This document shows positions 61,723 through 64,000 of a stretch of 64,000 nt of DNA, piece after piece (the first letter of the stretch is position 1; each line of letters opens with the position of its first letter). The stretch spans positions 2,542,001 through 2,606,000 of the forward strand of contig NZ_JAFJYC010000001.1 in assembly GCF_018777395.1 (NCBI RefSeq), written 5' to 3'. The stretch comes from Candidatus Sodalis endolongispinus. GTDB taxonomy: Bacteria > Pseudomonadota > Gammaproteobacteria > Enterobacterales > Enterobacteriaceae. A program made the position numbers and the translations under genes. Under the pieces are notes generated by a model, which was not told the origin of the DNA, searched no databases, and saw only the letters and a list, made by a program, of their open reading frames with translations.

Positions 61723-62719
61723 TCATACCGTAAATATTTCCCACTGAACCAGTCCGCGTGCGCCGCTGCCGTAGGTGGCGCAACCGCCTGCGGCAGCCGG
61801 GAGCCGCCAGGGTCTGCCGAGGGCGGCTCCCCTGCGGTCCCTCTTGCTGCAGGTAGTGGTAGACGGCCAGCATGCCATGCCATCGGTTCTCGCACCACTG
61901 TGGCGCAAGCAGCACGGGACGGCGGGCATTAGCGGACACCCGATGGAAAATGATGTCGGGCGGCGTATGGCGGATCATTTCGCCGGCGATGTCGGCATAG
62001 GCATCCAGCGTCAGCGTCGTCAGCCGGCCCGCCCGCCATGCGCGCGCCAGTATGCTGCCCTCAACAATATGCAGCGGATGCAATTTCAGGCCCGTCACGC
62101 CCTCCGCCACGACCTTATTGAGGGTGTCGAGGCACGCCGTCGCGTCTTCGCCGGGCAAACCGACAATAAGGTGCGTGCAGACTTTCAGCCCACGCGCCTG
62201 CGCCTGCGCGACGGTGCGTTGATAACAGGCATAATCATGACCACGATTGATGCGCCGCAGGGTTTTATCCTGTGCGCTTTGTAATCCCAGCTCCAGCCAG
62301 ATTTCATAACCCCTATCGCGGTAACCGGCCAGAAGATCCAGCACTGAGGCAGGCACGCAGTCCGGTCGGGTCCAGACGCATAAGCCGGCAATTTGTGTCT
62401 GACCGAGCGCCTGTCGATACAGACGGTCCAATACCTGCACTTCTGCATAAGTACTGGTATAGGCCTGGAAGTAAGCCAGATAGCGTTTGGCGCGATCGAC
62501 CCCTGCAATCTGGCCGGCAAGCTGTTCGGCAACGGGATAATCCTGCCTGGTGGGATCGCTGAACGCCGCGACATTACAAAAAGTACAGCCCCCGCGTCCC
62601 CGCGTGCCGTCGCGGTTAGGGCAGCTAAACCCGCCGTGCAGGATGAGTTTATGGACCTTCTCGCCGTAGCGGCGCTGAAGATCGTTGCCAAACATATTGA
62701 CTAATTGGTGTAACTGCAT
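61723..62719 (-). pseudogene. yhcC: yhcC (radical SAM protein), frameshifted near the 3' end
   Basis: Begins MQLHQLVNMFGNDLQRRYGEKVHKL, and the radical SAM cluster motif CPNRDGTRGRGGCTFC is intact through about residue 295. After GPQGS an extra base (near 61827) shifts the frame: the normal end ALGRPW continues in another frame to a stop at 61723-61725. In its current frame the gene has lost its stop and runs on into arcB, giving a 1122-codon frame. The catalytic part is complete, so partial function is possible. Family function is unknown. Confidence 0.88.
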
Positions 62720-63410
62720 AGTCTAGGGATCCGGTGTGTCCATCGCCCCGCAGCTTACGCTTTTTCCCATCGCCAAAGGCTGACCGGGATCAATTACCCT
62801 GCCCGACCCACAACATCGGCATAATTATGCATTGCAATCGAGAATTAAATCACTTTACCCTGGATTAATAATTCTTATTCCACCTCCATGATCCATTCAA
62901 AAGCGCACTAATCCTGTAATACAGTGCCATGCATCGGAAAAAATCTCACAGCAGAATATCATGCTGAAAAAACACCGATCACTAGCATGGTGCATAGATG
63001 ACGACGCTGCACTATAGTGAGACATTGCATCACTCAACCCCCCTTACACCCCCCTGAAATAGGAGTGAAAATCACACTTTATTATTATCTATCAAATAGT
63101 TAATCCATAAATTTCCCTTATCACCGCCCTTTACATGGATATTTGACCTGCGTGGTGATTATCGTTAGTTTGGAGGGCCGCTGGAAGAAATCCTGACGGG
63201 GCAACGACTCGTCATATTTATGCAGTTATTGAAGACTCCTCCTTAATACTAGTCGTTTATCAGTGTCTGACCGCCACGAGAGGTATTGATTGAGAGCGGT
63301 ACAGCAGAGCGCAGAGATGGTTTCATCCTGCCATCCGCTGCCGTTCCATACCGATTCGCCTCCTCGCAGCAGGTTGTGTGAGTTAGCTGGAGCCTGTGGA
63401 GGTTCACGAT
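62720..63410. promoter_or_regulatory. yhcC-gltB divergent intergenic region
   Basis: 690 bp with no supported gene. It must contain the yhcC promoter and the gltB promoter. The stretch 62820-63130 is AT-rich with long A/T runs. In E. coli the gltB promoter is controlled by Lrp from far upstream; no site was assigned here. The strand opposite gltB shows only chance frames. Confidence 0.55.
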
Positions 63411-64000
63411 ATGTTGTACGATAATACGCACGAGAAGGACAACTGTGGCTTCGGCCTGATTGCCCACATAGAGGGCGAGCCCAGCCATAAAGTCGTACGC
63501 ACCGCCATTCATGCGCTGGCCCGCATGCAGCATCGTGGCGCGATCCTGGCCGACGGTAAGACCGGCGACGTCTGCGGGTTATTATTGCAAAAACCCGATC
63601 GCTTCTATCGTATGGTGGCGCAGGGGCGCGGCTGGCGGCTGGCGAAAAATTACGCCGTTGGCATGATGTTCTTGAGTCAGGACCAAGAAGAAGCCCGCGC
63701 CAGCCGCCGCATCGTCGAAGAAGATATGCAAAACGAGACCCTGTCCATCGCCGGCTGGCGTGAAGTCCCCATTAATGCCGACGTGCTGGGCGATATCGCG
63801 CTGTCTTCGCTGCCGCGCATCGAACAAATTTTTGTCAACGCCCCGGCCGGCTGGCGTCCGCGCGATATGGAACGTCGCCTGTATGTGGCGCGCCTCCGTA
63901 TTGAAAAGCGCGTCACCGACGACAGCTTCTATGTTTGCAGCCTGTCCAATCTGGTGACCGTCTATAAAGGCCTATGCATGCCGTCAGACCTGCCGCGCTT
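63411..64000 (+). CDS. gltB: Glutamate synthase large subunit (partial, runs off right edge)
   Basis: Makes glutamate from glutamine and 2-oxoglutarate. The visible ~196 residues match GltB: MLYDNTHEKDNCGFGLIAHIEGEP, RTAIHALARMQHRGAILADGKTGD, and APAGWRPRDMERRLYVAR. The Cys of DNCGFGL becomes the N-terminal nucleophile after a short propeptide is removed. The start at ATG 63411 follows GTGGAGGTTCACGAT; the E. coli longer leader is not open here because a TAG lies just upstream. TGDVCG replaces the usual TGDGCG. The C-terminal part is outside the window. Confidence 0.93.
   Translation, partial: MLYDNTHEKDNCGFGLIAHIEGEPSHKVVRTAIHALARMQHRGAILADGKTGDVCGLLLQKPDRFYRMVAQGRGWRLAKNYAVGMMFLSQDQEEARASRRIVEEDMQNETLSIAGWREVPINADVLGDIALSSLPRIEQIFVNAPAGWRPRDMERRLYVARLRIEKRVTDDSFYVCSLSNLVTVYKGLCMPSDLPR

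Overview
The window looks like a piece of a Sodalis-type insect-associated enterobacterial chromosome (family Bruguierivoracaceae). This rests on protein sequences close to E. coli, Serratia and Yersinia orthologues, two long blocks that keep E. coli gene order, and a very high load of freshly broken genes: single-base indels, isolated in-frame stops and small deletions in otherwise readable frames. That state fits a lineage that recently became host-restricted. The species was inferred without any database search.

Layout. 1-6.8 kb is an accessory island of two divergent ankyrin-repeat genes: a large broken one running off the left edge, with toxin-like, F-box-like and ankyrin parts, and an intact 562-residue one, separated by 1.1 kb of AT-rich DNA. 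7.1-32.8 kb follows E. coli minutes 54-56: tktB-talA, yaiI, hemF, ypeA, yfeY, cysPUWA, nemA, cysM, a two-component pair, crr-ptsI-ptsH, cysK, cysZ, zipA, ligA, ypeB. 32.9-37.8 kb is a BMP-type (nucleoside-like) ABC importer whose ATPase is broken. 38.9-43.4 kb is a MarR-OMF-EmrA-EmrB drug-efflux operon whose pump gene is destroyed. An IS2-group element at 43.36-44.58 kb marks a synteny breakpoint. 44.8-64 kb then follows E. coli minutes 70-72: yqjA-mzrA-yqjD-yqjE-yqjK, a TetR/DJ-1 pair, yqjF-yqjG, yhaJ-yhaK, rnpB, rsmI, lpoA, yraN, diaA, dolP, mtgA, elbB, arcB, yhcC, gltB.

How the genes fit together. Essential or core functions read intact: sugar phosphotransfer (PtsH, EI, EIIA-Glc), pentose-phosphate enzymes, ZipA and LigA, RNase P RNA, LpoA, MtgA, DolP, DiaA and ArcB. 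Sulfur assimilation has collapsed: cysU, cysW, cysA, cysZ and cysK each carry a different lesion, while cysP and cysM remain open. Other broken genes are the response regulator beside an intact sensor kinase, rsmI, yraN and the 3' end of yhcC, whose frameshift fuses its frame to arcB.

Two IS2-group copies share the same internal stop and the same transposase C-terminal loss, so both belong to a defective lineage. Minisatellite-like tandem repeats with units of about 36-52 bp occur in two coding regions and several intergenic regions.
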